This document shows, one piece after another, positions 1 to 6,609 of a DNA stretch of 44,322 bases (positions are counted from its first letter, which is position 1; each line of letters begins with the position of its first letter). The notes beneath the pieces were generated by a model, which saw nothing but the letters and a program-made list of their open reading frames with translations, was not told where the DNA came from and searched no databases. The DNA lies in the NCBI RefSeq assembly GCF_000384655.1, contig NZ_ARQI01000107.1, positions 1 to 44,322 on the forward strand. The letters run 5' to 3'. The translations under genes were made by a program, and so were the position numbers. The stretch comes from Brachyspira innocens ATCC 29796. Lineage in GTDB: Bacteria; Spirochaetota; Brachyspiria; Brachyspirales; Brachyspiraceae.

Positions 1-1
1 T

Positions 2-65
2 AAAAAACTTGCTCGCATATAATCTCCTACCATTCTTACGAATGGTAGGCACTCACAAGTTTTTT
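2..65 (-). terminator. Nested inverted repeat at the 3' end of the Rpn locus
   Basis: A perfect 10-bp stem (26-35 with 40-49, loop TTAC) is nested within an outer 10-bp inverted repeat (2-11 with 56-65). The outer arms carry A6/T6 runs, so a minus-strand transcript leaving the Rpn C-terminal ORF would form a hairpin ending in U residues. It overlaps the last codons and stop of that ORF. It could be an intrinsic terminator or the end of a small mobile repeat; the window edge prevents a decision. Confidence 0.45.
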
Positions 66-361
66 ATTTCTTCTATACTTAAACCTGTTATTTTGCTTAT
101 ATCTTCAATACTTATATTAATATTTTTAAGATTTAAAGCTATAGTTTTTGCTTTATTTATTTCTCCCTGTTCTATACCTTGTTCTATACCTTTCTCTATA
201 CCTTTCTGAAATCCTATTTCTATACCTTCTTTTTTTCCTTCTGCCCTCTCATATTGAAGCATAGCAGCTTGACCATAAAGAAAAGTGTCTCTTTCATTAT
301 ACGCTGACATTTCTTTTTCATCAGCTACAAATCTTTTATATTTATCTATTACCTTACTCAT
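53..361 (-). CDS. C-terminal part of Rpn-family protein; possible intragenic antitoxin
   Basis: This 102-residue ORF matches the C-terminal third of Rpn (PD-(D/E)XK nuclease family transposase) proteins: a helical segment, then a short-period repeat of the KGIEKGIEQGIEQG type, then a small helical tail ending in a TGLSIEEI motif. It lies in a different frame from the nuclease ORF at 400-981. Adding one base to the T run on the coding strand (A6 at 416-421 on plus) would join them into one protein of about 300 residues. Its ATG is preceded by AGGAGGA nine bases upstream, far better than the long form's start. In E. coli, Rpn genes are known to make a short C-terminal product from an internal start that blocks the long toxic nuclease. 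That this ORF is such a product is inference; it could simply be the tail of a frameshifted pseudogene. Confidence 0.6.
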   Translation of the reverse strand: MSKVIDKYKRFVADEKEMSAYNERDTFLYGQAAMLQYERAEGKKEGIEIGFQKGIEKGIEQGIEQGEINKAKTIALNLKNINISIEDISKITGLSIEEIKNL

Positions 362-370
362 AATTGTATT

Positions 371-377
371 TCCTCCT
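371..377 (-). promoter_or_regulatory. Strong internal ribosome binding site
   Basis: AGGAGGA on the minus strand, nine bases before the ATG at 361. It lies inside what would be the continuous Rpn reading frame and is one of the best Shine-Dalgarno matches in the window, which supports independent initiation of the C-terminal ORF. Confidence 0.6.
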
Positions 378-399
378 ATGAGTTTATTAATATCTTTCT

Positions 400-981
400 C
401 TAAATCTTTAGTAGTAAAAAATCAATCCAAGATAAAAGTTTATTTTTATTATAGTTGTCTATGCTAGTATTTTTTAGTATTTCTGCAAATCTTTTAATCT
501 CTATAAAATGTATCTGAAAATCATCAAGTCTAAGACTAGGATTATGAATATCAGAAAATGTTAAACATTTATGCTCTCTTCTTATATCAGTTTCAGTTCC
601 TATATCCAAATTGAAATTGATAAAGCTAATACTAATCATCTGACTTATGTTAATATATAAATCGCTTTCTTTTAGTTCAGAAGCTATATTTTTGGCTATG
701 TAATATAATATTCTTTTTATAAAATTGTTGTTTCCTACTAATTGTATTTCAACAAGTACTTTTTTACCATCTTTAGTTTTTGCTTTAACATCAAGGATAG
801 ACTCTTTTAAATTCTCATTTTCTGCTAAATTGTAAGGATTAATTATTTCAAGATTACTCACAGATTCAAAACCTACATCATTTAAAACGGCATTAACGAT
901 ATTTTCTAATATATCCTCATCGCCTTCAGTACCAATTAGATATCGTACAAATAAATCATTAAGTCTATTAATCTCTTTCAT
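400..981 (-). CDS. Rpn-family nuclease, N-terminal catalytic domain, frame-truncated
   Basis: These 193 residues form the catalytic half of an Rpn/PD-(D/E)XK nuclease. The active-site set is visible as D64 in SILDVKAK and E78-x-Q80 in VLVEIQLV, followed by the helix NNNFIKRILYYIAKNIA. The core motifs look intact. The frame closes after SWIDFLLLKI because of a one-base deficit in a T run; the other frame reads DFFTTKDLEKDINKLIGGN and continues into the ORF at 53-361. A TTGACA/TATAAT promoter places the likely +1 at or next to the ATG, and no Shine-Dalgarno is visible, so the long form may be translated from a leaderless mRNA. Rpn proteins are DNA endonucleases linked to recombination and phage defence. 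The shift may be a pseudogene mutation, a phase-variable tract or a sequencing error. Confidence 0.7.
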   Translation of the reverse strand: MKEINRLNDLFVRYLIGTEGDEDILENIVNAVLNDVGFESVSNLEIINPYNLAENENLKESILDVKAKTKDGKKVLVEIQLVGNNNFIKRILYYIAKNIASELKESDLYINISQMISISFINFNLDIGTETDIRREHKCLTFSDIHNPSLRLDDFQIHFIEIKRFAEILKNTSIDNYNKNKLLSWIDFLLLKI

Positions 982-987
982 AATTTT

Positions 988-1015
988 ATTATACTAAAAA
1001 CTAATAAATTGTCAA
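988..1015 (-). promoter_or_regulatory. Promoter for Rpn nuclease gene
   Basis: Minus strand TTGACA (1010-1015), 16-bp spacer, TATAAT (988-993): a perfect consensus. Only six bases separate the -10 box from the ATG at 981, so the transcript would start at or almost at the start codon. Confidence 0.65.
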
Positions 1016-1045
1016 AGTTTATATAAAAATACTATCAACTATAAT

Positions 1046-1073
1046 TTGCAAAAAATATAAATTGTTTTATTAT
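1046..1073 (+). promoter_or_regulatory. Probable mscL promoter
   Basis: TTGCAA (1046-1051), 16-bp spacer, TATTAT (1068-1073), upstream of mscL, whose Shine-Dalgarno TTAGGA lies about nine bases before the ATG. Confidence 0.45.
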
Positions 1074-1105
1074 TTAACAATAACATTTTCATTAGGATTT
1101 TTATT

Positions 1106-1570
1106 ATGATAGAAGAGTTTAAAAAGTTTATTATGCGTGGCAATATATTGGACATGGCAATAGGTATAGTTATTGGGGCTTCATTTACAAAAATAGTTAA
1201 TTCTTTTGTTGAAGATATATTAATGCCGCCTATAGGACTAATATTAAGCGGGATAGACTTTTCTAATATATTTATAGTAATTAAAAAAGGTATTTCTGAT
1301 GCTGGTCCTTATACTTCAATAGAAGCAGCAAAACAAGCTGGTGCTGTTGTTATAGGTTTTGGTGTTTTTATTAATACTATAATAAGTTTTTTTATAACTG
1401 CTTTGGCAATATTTATGATAATAAAGATATTTAATAAAATGAGAGAAAAAATGGTAAAAAAAGAAAAAGAAGAGAAAGAATCAGAAGAGAAAATATGCCC
1501 TTACTGCTGTTCTTCTGTCAATATAAAAGCAGTAAAATGCCCTCATTGCACTTCAGATTTAAATAAATAA
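1106..1570 (+). CDS. mscL: Large-conductance mechanosensitive channel with C-terminal zinc ribbon
   Basis: MscL is an inner-membrane pore that opens under membrane tension to release solutes during hypo-osmotic shock. The N-terminus is diagnostic: [20 protein letters not shown], with the amphipathic helix followed by TM1 at about residues 15-45. A periplasmic loop follows and TM2 spans about 83-108. After a charged K/E-rich linker (111-129) the protein ends in a rubredoxin-like ribbon, with CPYC at 131-134 and CPHC at 145-148. The length of 154 residues exceeds the usual 130-140 because of this tail. The gene stands alone, with convergent neighbours on both sides. The cytoplasmic helix bundle that normally ends MscL is at least partly replaced by the ribbon. 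Confidence 0.93.
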   Translation: MIEEFKKFIMRGNILDMAIGIVIGASFTKIVNSFVEDILMPPIGLILSGIDFSNIFIVIKKGISDAGPYTSIEAAKQAGAVVIGFGVFINTIISFFITALAIFMIIKIFNKMREKMVKKEKEEKESEEKICPYCCSSVNIKAVKCPHCTSDLNK

Positions 1571-1593
1571 ATTATATATGCATTACAAAATTA

Positions 1594-2379
1594 TTATGAC
1601 CACCTTAAAAAAGAATTATGCATATACTCAAAAACATCTATATCGTATATATAGTTTAATAATGAAACATCAAAATTATTAATACTTCCGAAATATTTAG
1701 ATCCGCCGTCTTTTAAAACTAATAATTTATCTGCGAAATTTAATGCAGCATTTATATCATGAAGCACAGCAATAATACATCTATCTCCATTTTTCACCCA
1801 TTCTTTTAAGTTATAAATTAATTCTATCTGACTATTTAAATCCAAATGATTTGTAGGCTCGTCCATCAATATAATACTAGGATTCTGTACTAAAGTTCTC
1901 GCTAAAAAAACTCTTTGAAGCTCTCCCCCAGAAAGTTCGGTTATCAATTTATCTTTTAAATGCATTATCTTTAATTTTTCCATATAATGAATAACAAAAT
2001 CCTTATCTTCTTTACTTGGCATAGATAATAATTTATCTTTATAATTAGAATATCTTCCCATCATTATTGTATCATAAGAAGTATATCCAAAATAAATAGA
2101 AGACATTTGACTCATAATTGCTATAGTTTTATAAGCATCTATTTTTCTTATATCTTTATTATTAATAAATATTTTACCCTCAAAATCTATTATTCTGCAA
2201 AGTGATTTTAACAAAGTACTCTTTCCGCATCCATTAGGTCCTATAATACATAAACTTTCATTCTGAGATACCTCAAATGATATATCTTTTAATACTTCTT
2301 TTTTATTTATATTATTTTTATAATACAAAGATACATTTTCCGCTTTTACCATAACAGTTTTATTCATATTACATTCCAT
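1594..2379 (-). CDS. ABC transporter ATP-binding protein (FecE/BtuD type)
   Basis: Cytoplasmic ATPase of an iron-siderophore, haem or cobalamin uptake transporter. Walker A GPNGCGKST is at 47-55, the Q-loop near 91, signature LSGGE at 149-153, Walker B ILMDEP at 170-175 and the H-loop in VLHDINAA near 206. It is third in a binding protein-permease-ATPase operon, and its first ATG lies inside the permease 3' end (11-nt overlap). A second ATG four codons in (2367) has a GGA seven bases upstream and may be the true start. The family imports Fe(III)-siderophore, haem or vitamin B12; the sequence does not decide between them. Confidence 0.9.
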   Translation of the reverse strand: MECNMNKTVMVKAENVSLYYKNNINKKEVLKDISFEVSQNESLCIIGPNGCGKSTLLKSLCRIIDFEGKIFINNKDIRKIDAYKTIAIMSQMSSIYFGYTSYDTIMMGRYSNYKDKLLSMPSKEDKDFVIHYMEKLKIMHLKDKLITELSGGELQRVFLARTLVQNPSIILMDEPTNHLDLNSQIELIYNLKEWVKNGDRCIIAVLHDINAALNFADKLLVLKDGGSKYFGSINNFDVSLLNYIYDIDVFEYMHNSFLRWS

Positions 2380-3373
2380 TATTTTTATTTGATATAAATA
2401 TATACAAAAAGAAAGGAGCTCCTATAACAGCAGTAACTATCCCTATAGGTATATTAGAACCCTGAACTATAATCCTAGAAAATATATCAGAAACATTAAG
2501 AAGAAGCCCTCCAATTAAAGCAGATGCAGGAAAAACGATAATATGCTTAGCCCCGAATATTTTTCTTGCTATATGAGGAGATACCAAATCAACAAAACCT
2601 ATTACTCCAGTAAAAGCAACTAATACCGCTGTTATAAATGAAGATATTAATATAAAAAATATCCTCATTTTTTTTACATCTACACCAAGCGATAAGCTAG
2701 TTTCATCTCCAAAAGTCATTATATCAAGCACACTGGAATATTTCATAAGTATTAATAAAAATACTAATGTCATTACAATAATAATAAAGATATCTATTTT
2801 ATTTCTTACAAATAAACTTCCAAGCTGCCAAAGTATTATTTTGTTTGAGTATTTAGGAAACATATATGATAAAAAACTCATAACCGAACTTAAAAATAAT
2901 GATATCACTATTCCTGCAAGTATTATAGAATTGCTGCTCATATATTTATCTATTTTTTTTGATATAAATAGTATAAATAATATAGTAATAAAAGCAAATA
3001 TCATTGAAACACCTATAAAAAAATATTGATTAAATGATATATTCATTACTATGAGCAAAGCAGCCCCAAGTCCAGCACCAGATGATATGCCAAGATTATA
3101 TGCAGAAGCAAGAGTGTTTCTTAATATAGACTGTATCACAACTCCTGTCATAGATAATGAAGCCCCTACAAATAATGATAATATAGAATGCTGAAGCCTG
3201 ATATTTATAATGTCAGAGTTTATTTTGTTTATATTAATAAGTTCTATGCTAGAGACTTTATATATAAGTATGCATATTATTTCTTTGGGAGATATAAAAA
3301 CACTTCCAATGCATACAGACAATATTGATGAGATAAAAACTAATATTAAAATTATTATAATTTTTTTTATCAT
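2369..3373 (-). CDS. FecCD-family ABC permease
   Basis: This 334-residue protein has about ten hydrophobic helices, the usual size for FecCD/BtuC permeases. Family landmarks are the ASLSMTGVVIQSILRNTLAS stretch after TM2, the LGISSGAGLGA segment, the coupling region FTGVIGFVDLVSPHIAR, and the C-terminal GGLLLNVSDIFSR...PIGIVTAVIGAPFF. It starts eight bases after the binding-protein stop, with its AGGA inside the end of that gene, and overlaps the ATPase gene. It forms the inner-membrane pore of the uptake system. Confidence 0.92.
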   Translation of the reverse strand: MIKKIIIILILVFISSILSVCIGSVFISPKEIICILIYKVSSIELININKINSDIINIRLQHSILSLFVGASLSMTGVVIQSILRNTLASAYNLGISSGAGLGAALLIVMNISFNQYFFIGVSMIFAFITILFILFISKKIDKYMSSNSIILAGIVISLFLSSVMSFLSYMFPKYSNKIILWQLGSLFVRNKIDIFIIIVMTLVFLLILMKYSSVLDIMTFGDETSLSLGVDVKKMRIFFILISSFITAVLVAFTGVIGFVDLVSPHIARKIFGAKHIIVFPASALIGGLLLNVSDIFSRIIVQGSNIPIGIVTAVIGAPFFLYIFISNKNNGM

Positions 3374-3381
3374 TTTTATTA

Positions 3382-4326
3382 TTAATTCCTAATTATTTGA
3401 ACATCTTTATATTCATTAGGATAAATATATTTAGCCATATCTAATAGTGCATATATAATATTATGAGTAGGAAGAGAAGATGAAGATATATAATAAACAT
3501 CTTTATTTTTTAAAGCATTTATATTCTGCCAAGACTGACGTCTCAATATTTCTTCTTCAGGATTATCTACATAATCTACACTAGTGAATATTATATCTGG
3601 ATTAGAAAAAAGTACATTTTCTTCAGATACTGCTATCCAAGAATTTCTATCTTTAAATATATTCTTAGCACCTATAATATTAATCATATCATCTAGATAA
3701 ACATTAGTACCAAATGAATAAAGATTAGGCAAAGCAGCTATTTCAAAATACACTTTTTTGCTATTTGTTATAGTATTTCCTATAGATTTTATTTTTTCTA
3801 TATTTAAATCCATAATGTTTACAATATTTGAAGCTTCAGTATTTTTATTTAAAACATGCCCTATAAAATATATATCATCTTCTATTGATTTTATAGTATC
3901 ACTATTAGGTATAACTGCTGTACATATTCCAGAAGCATTTATAGAATCAAGAGAGTTTTTACCAGAAAACACACTGAAAGTATTAACAAATAAAATATCT
4001 GGTTTAATTGCTGTCATCTTTTCAGAATCTGGATTTAGCATATCAAAAACTAATATATTAGATATATCTATATTATTAGTTTGTAAAATTTCTTTTGAAG
4101 TAGCATCTGCCGCTATTATTTTATCCGAAAGCCCTAAAGCTATTATAATGTCTGTAACAGCAGGAGATAAAGAAGCCAGCCTATCTATATTATCTGGAAG
4201 AATTATACTATTTCCCGCTCTGTCTTTAAGTGTATTGTCAGAAGTATTTGGAGCGTTACATGAAAATAAAAATATATTAAAAATGATTAACAGTATTATT
4301 TTAATTTTTTTCATAAATATAAACAT
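3382..4326 (-). CDS. Periplasmic binding lipoprotein of FecB/BtuF family
   Basis: A substrate-binding protein with an N-terminal lipoprotein signal: MKKIKIILLIIFNIFLFSC, with Cys19 if translation starts at the second ATG (4314), or Cys23 from the first. The mature protein begins with the typical DRAGNSIILPDNIDRLASLSPAVTD pattern and continues with LGLSDKIIAADATS, as in BtuF/FecB type III binding proteins. It is the first gene of the three-gene uptake operon and has its own consensus promoter. It would catch an iron chelate, haem or corrinoid at the outer face of the inner membrane. The start is ambiguous; the shorter form has the more standard signal peptide. Confidence 0.88.
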   Translation of the reverse strand: MFIFMKKIKIILLIIFNIFLFSCNAPNTSDNTLKDRAGNSIILPDNIDRLASLSPAVTDIIIALGLSDKIIAADATSKEILQTNNIDISNILVFDMLNPDSEKMTAIKPDILFVNTFSVFSGKNSLDSINASGICTAVIPNSDTIKSIEDDIYFIGHVLNKNTEASNIVNIMDLNIEKIKSIGNTITNSKKVYFEIAALPNLYSFGTNVYLDDMINIIGAKNIFKDRNSWIAVSEENVLFSNPDIIFTSVDYVDNPEEEILRRQSWQNINALKNKDVYYISSSSLPTHNIIYALLDMAKYIYPNEYKDVQIIRN

Positions 4327-4372
4327 TTCTTTTTTATATTAAAAACTTTTATATAAATATTTATTTTTTATG

Positions 4373-4400
4373 ATTATAAACTCAAATATATAATTGTCAA
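4373..4400 (-). promoter_or_regulatory. Promoter of the ABC uptake operon
   Basis: Minus strand TTGACA (4395-4400), 16-bp spacer, TATAAT (4373-4378), about 45 bp upstream of the binding-protein start. It separates the ABC operon from exbB. No convincing Fur box was seen. Confidence 0.65.
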
Positions 4401-4460
4401 TAAAACTATATCATTAAAGAATTTTTATTATTTATATATACAAACTTTATAAAATAATAA

Positions 4461-5090
4461 CTATTTATTAATGTCATTATTCTGATTTATTATATAATCT
4501 GATATTTCATTAGATAAGTTTTCCATAAAAAGTATTCTTGCATTAATCGTATTTACAAAATAATTATAAAATATAACTGCAGGTATAGCAATAATAAGTC
4601 CAGCAGCAGTTGTAAGTAAAGCATTAGCTATACCAGAAGCCAAAGCAGTAGGTTTTCCGCTTCCCACAACTGAAATCACAGCAAATGACTGTATCATACC
4701 TAGTATAGTACCCAAAAGACCTAAAAGCGGTGCTATTGTAGATATAGTAGAAAGTGCAGAAATAAATCTTTCAAGTCTTGGAAGTTCTTTATTCGAAGCA
4801 CTTTGCATAAACTCTTTCGGAGCATTAATATTTTTAAGACCAGACATTATAATATTTGATAAAGGCGATTTTGAAGTCTCGCATAATGCAATAGCTGCTT
4901 TTATCTCTCTATCTTTAACTAAAGAAACTAATTTTGGAGCTAATGAACTATCTTCTGATTTTATTCTAGTAAAATATATAAATCTGTCTACTATTATAGT
5001 TAAAGCTAATACAGAAGATATAAGAAGCCCTATCCAGCAAACCGTCATAGCTGAGTTTAAAAGACTTTCAGAACCGAATATATTATCCAT
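4461..5090 (-). CDS. exbB: MotA/TolQ/ExbB proton-channel family protein
   Basis: 209 residues with three membrane helices: TM1 about 13-36, TM2 about 113-140 and TM3 about 150-180. The TM2-TM3 core SALSTISTIAPLLGLLGTILGM and the conserved ALLTTAAGLIIAIPAVI segment identify the ExbB/TolQ/MotA stator family. ExbB normally works with ExbD and TonB to energise outer-membrane transport using the proton gradient. No ExbD or TonB partner is beside it. It lies 134 bp upstream of the uptake operon on the same strand, which suggests a role in powering outer-membrane uptake of the same substrate. Its own promoter is visible at 5132-5160. Confidence 0.85.
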   Translation of the reverse strand: MDNIFGSESLLNSAMTVCWIGLLISSVLALTIIVDRFIYFTRIKSEDSSLAPKLVSLVKDREIKAAIALCETSKSPLSNIIMSGLKNINAPKEFMQSASNKELPRLERFISALSTISTIAPLLGLLGTILGMIQSFAVISVVGSGKPTALASGIANALLTTAAGLIIAIPAVIFYNYFVNTINARILFMENLSNEISDYIINQNNDINK

Positions 5091-5131
5091 ATATAAAAAT
5101 GCCTCATATAAATATTGTTATTGGTTAAAAC

Positions 5132-5160
5132 ATTATAATTGTAAGAATATAAAAAATCAA
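5132..5160 (-). promoter_or_regulatory. Promoter of exbB
   Basis: Minus strand TTGATT (5155-5160), 17-bp spacer, TATAAT (5132-5137). A GAGG Shine-Dalgarno lies 11 bases before the exbB ATG. Confidence 0.5.
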
Positions 5161-5203
5161 TAATTAAAAATATATTTTATTTTAAAAATAAATATAAAAA
5201 TCC

Positions 5204-5232
5204 TTGACATTTTTTATTATTTATAATAGTAT
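5204..5232 (+). promoter_or_regulatory. Promoter of the arginine operon
   Basis: TTGACA (5204-5209), 17-bp spacer, TAGTAT (5227-5232). Transcription would start near 5239, giving argC a leader of about 185 nt that contains the short ORF at 5268-5318. The rest of the 333-bp gap before argC is AT-rich, with no other recognisable element. Confidence 0.6.
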
Positions 5233-5267
5233 CTTTGCAGACAGTAAAATGTTTTAGGAAAAATAAA

Positions 5268-5318
5268 ATGTATAATATAAATTATAATTTGTTTTTAAAC
5301 CATCTTTCAAGGCGTTAA
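5268..5318 (+). CDS. Putative arginine leader peptide upstream of argC
   Basis: A 16-residue ORF, MYNINYNLFLNHLSRR, has a good Shine-Dalgarno (AGGA at 5256-5259, eight-base spacing) and ends in two adjacent Arg codons, AGG and CGT, just before TAA. It lies between the arg promoter and argC. The stop codon falls in the loop of a small stem (AGGC/GCCT, 5310-5322). The placement is what a transcription- or translation-attenuation leader, or a ribosome-arrest peptide, would show for an arginine operon. No clear intrinsic terminator follows, so any control would have to be Rho-dependent or translational. A chance short ORF remains possible. Confidence 0.45.
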   Translation: MYNINYNLFLNHLSRR

Positions 5319-5423
5319 GCCTCCAAATTTCTTTTCATAAAAATAATATCTAAAAATAATTTTAAACAAAAATTTTTAATAAAAATGTATTCTTACTAAA
5401 AAATATCAGAGGAGTATTGTATT

Positions 5424-6482
5424 ATGATAAAAGTATCTGTTATAGGTGCAACAGGTTATGCTGGAATAGAATTAATAAGACTATTATTATCGCATAGTAA
5501 AGTAGAATTAAAAAATCTTTCTTCAAAAAGTTTTGTAGGTAAAAGCATTGTTGAAATATACGCCAATCTAAACAAGAATTGTGATAAAATATTAGTAGAT
5601 GAAAATGAAATATTTGAAGATACTGATGTAGTATTTGCTTCGCTTCCTGCAGGATTAAGCGATGACATTGCAAATAAATGCTTTGAAAAAAATATTTTGT
5701 TTATAGATTTGGGTGCTGATTTCAGACTTGATAATGAAGAAGATTATAAAAAATGGTACGGCAAAGAATATAAATACAAAAATATACATAAAGAAGCAAT
5801 ATATTCAATACCAGAAATAATTAAATATGATAGTGTATATAATAAAAAAGATTTAAACAAAGCAAAAATTATAGGAAATCCAGGTTGCTACCCTACTTCT
5901 ATAGGTTTGGCATTAGCTCCAGCATTGGTAAAAAAAATAATATTAAAAGATGATATTATAATAGATTCAAAATCAGGAGCTACAGGTGCAGGACGTGAAT
6001 TGAAATTAAATACTCATTTTACAGAATGTAATGAGGCTTTCTCTCCATATAAAGTTGCAGAACATAGACATACACCAGAAATAGAACAAACATTATCAAA
6101 TATATATGGAGAAGATATAAAAGTAACTTTTGTTCCGCACTTGCTTCCATTAAATAGAGGTATAATTTCAACAATATATGCTAAATTAGAAAATAAAAAT
6201 GATACATTGGAAAATATACATAGTATTTATAAAGAGTTTTATAAAGACTCAAAGTTTGTAAGAGTGCTTAATATAGGAGATACTGCCAATTTAAAATATG
6301 TTAAATACTCAAACTACTGTGATATATCTTTGCATATGGACAGCAGAACAAATAAATTAATAATAGTATCCGCAATAGATAATATGGTAAAAGGAGCGGC
6401 AGGACAGGCAATACAAAACATGAATATAGCATTAGGCTTTAAAGAAGATGAGGGATTGAATATAATTCCTCCAGCTTTCTAA
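5424..6482 (+). CDS. argC: N-acetyl-gamma-glutamyl-phosphate reductase
   Basis: Third step of arginine synthesis: NADPH-dependent reduction of N-acetylglutamyl phosphate to the semialdehyde. The NADP-binding loop is VIGATGYAG (7-15), and the catalytic Cys155 is in GNPGCYPT. HRHTPEIEQ is the conserved substrate-binding segment after the nucleophile, and the C-terminal VKGAAGQAIQNMN is typical. The 352-residue length is normal for the long type. The start is supported by GAGGAG about ten bases upstream. It is first in the argC-argJ-argB-argD operon. Confidence 0.97.
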   Translation: MIKVSVIGATGYAGIELIRLLLSHSKVELKNLSSKSFVGKSIVEIYANLNKNCDKILVDENEIFEDTDVVFASLPAGLSDDIANKCFEKNILFIDLGADFRLDNEEDYKKWYGKEYKYKNIHKEAIYSIPEIIKYDSVYNKKDLNKAKIIGNPGCYPTSIGLALAPALVKKIILKDDIIIDSKSGATGAGRELKLNTHFTECNEAFSPYKVAEHRHTPEIEQTLSNIYGEDIKVTFVPHLLPLNRGIISTIYAKLENKNDTLENIHSIYKEFYKDSKFVRVLNIGDTANLKYVKYSNYCDISLHMDSRTNKLIIVSAIDNMVKGAAGQAIQNMNIALGFKEDEGLNIIPPAF

Positions 6483-6492
6483 AACATAATAA

Positions 6493-6598
6493 GTTTATAG
6501 CTAGTAACAATAAAAAAATAATTTTAAAGCTATAAACGAGCAGCTGATAACTGGAAGTTGTCAGCTAATTTAAAGCGAGTTTATAGCTAGCAACAATA
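6493..6598 (+). repeat. Repeat cluster with mutually exclusive hairpins between argC and argJ
   Basis: Two 20-bp direct copies of GTTTATAGCTAGYAACAATA (6493-6512 and 6579-6598, one mismatch) flank an inverted copy, AGCTATAAAC (6528-6537). Between the inverted copy and the second direct copy is an 11-bp hairpin with one G-U pair (6542-6552 with 6556-6566). The inverted copy can pair with either direct copy. Pairing with the second would place a closed stem just before the argJ Shine-Dalgarno (AGGAGA). Confidence 0.6.
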
Positions 6599-6609
6599 GG
6601 AGATTATAA

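Noticed and set aside
1-1015. Insertion sequence at the window start
   Set aside because: Rpn proteins are called transposase-like, but no terminal inverted repeats or target duplication flanking the gene were seen within the window.
4328-4400. Fur box upstream of the ABC uptake operon
   Set aside because: Only generic AT-rich sequence; no GATAATGATAATCATTATC-like palindrome.
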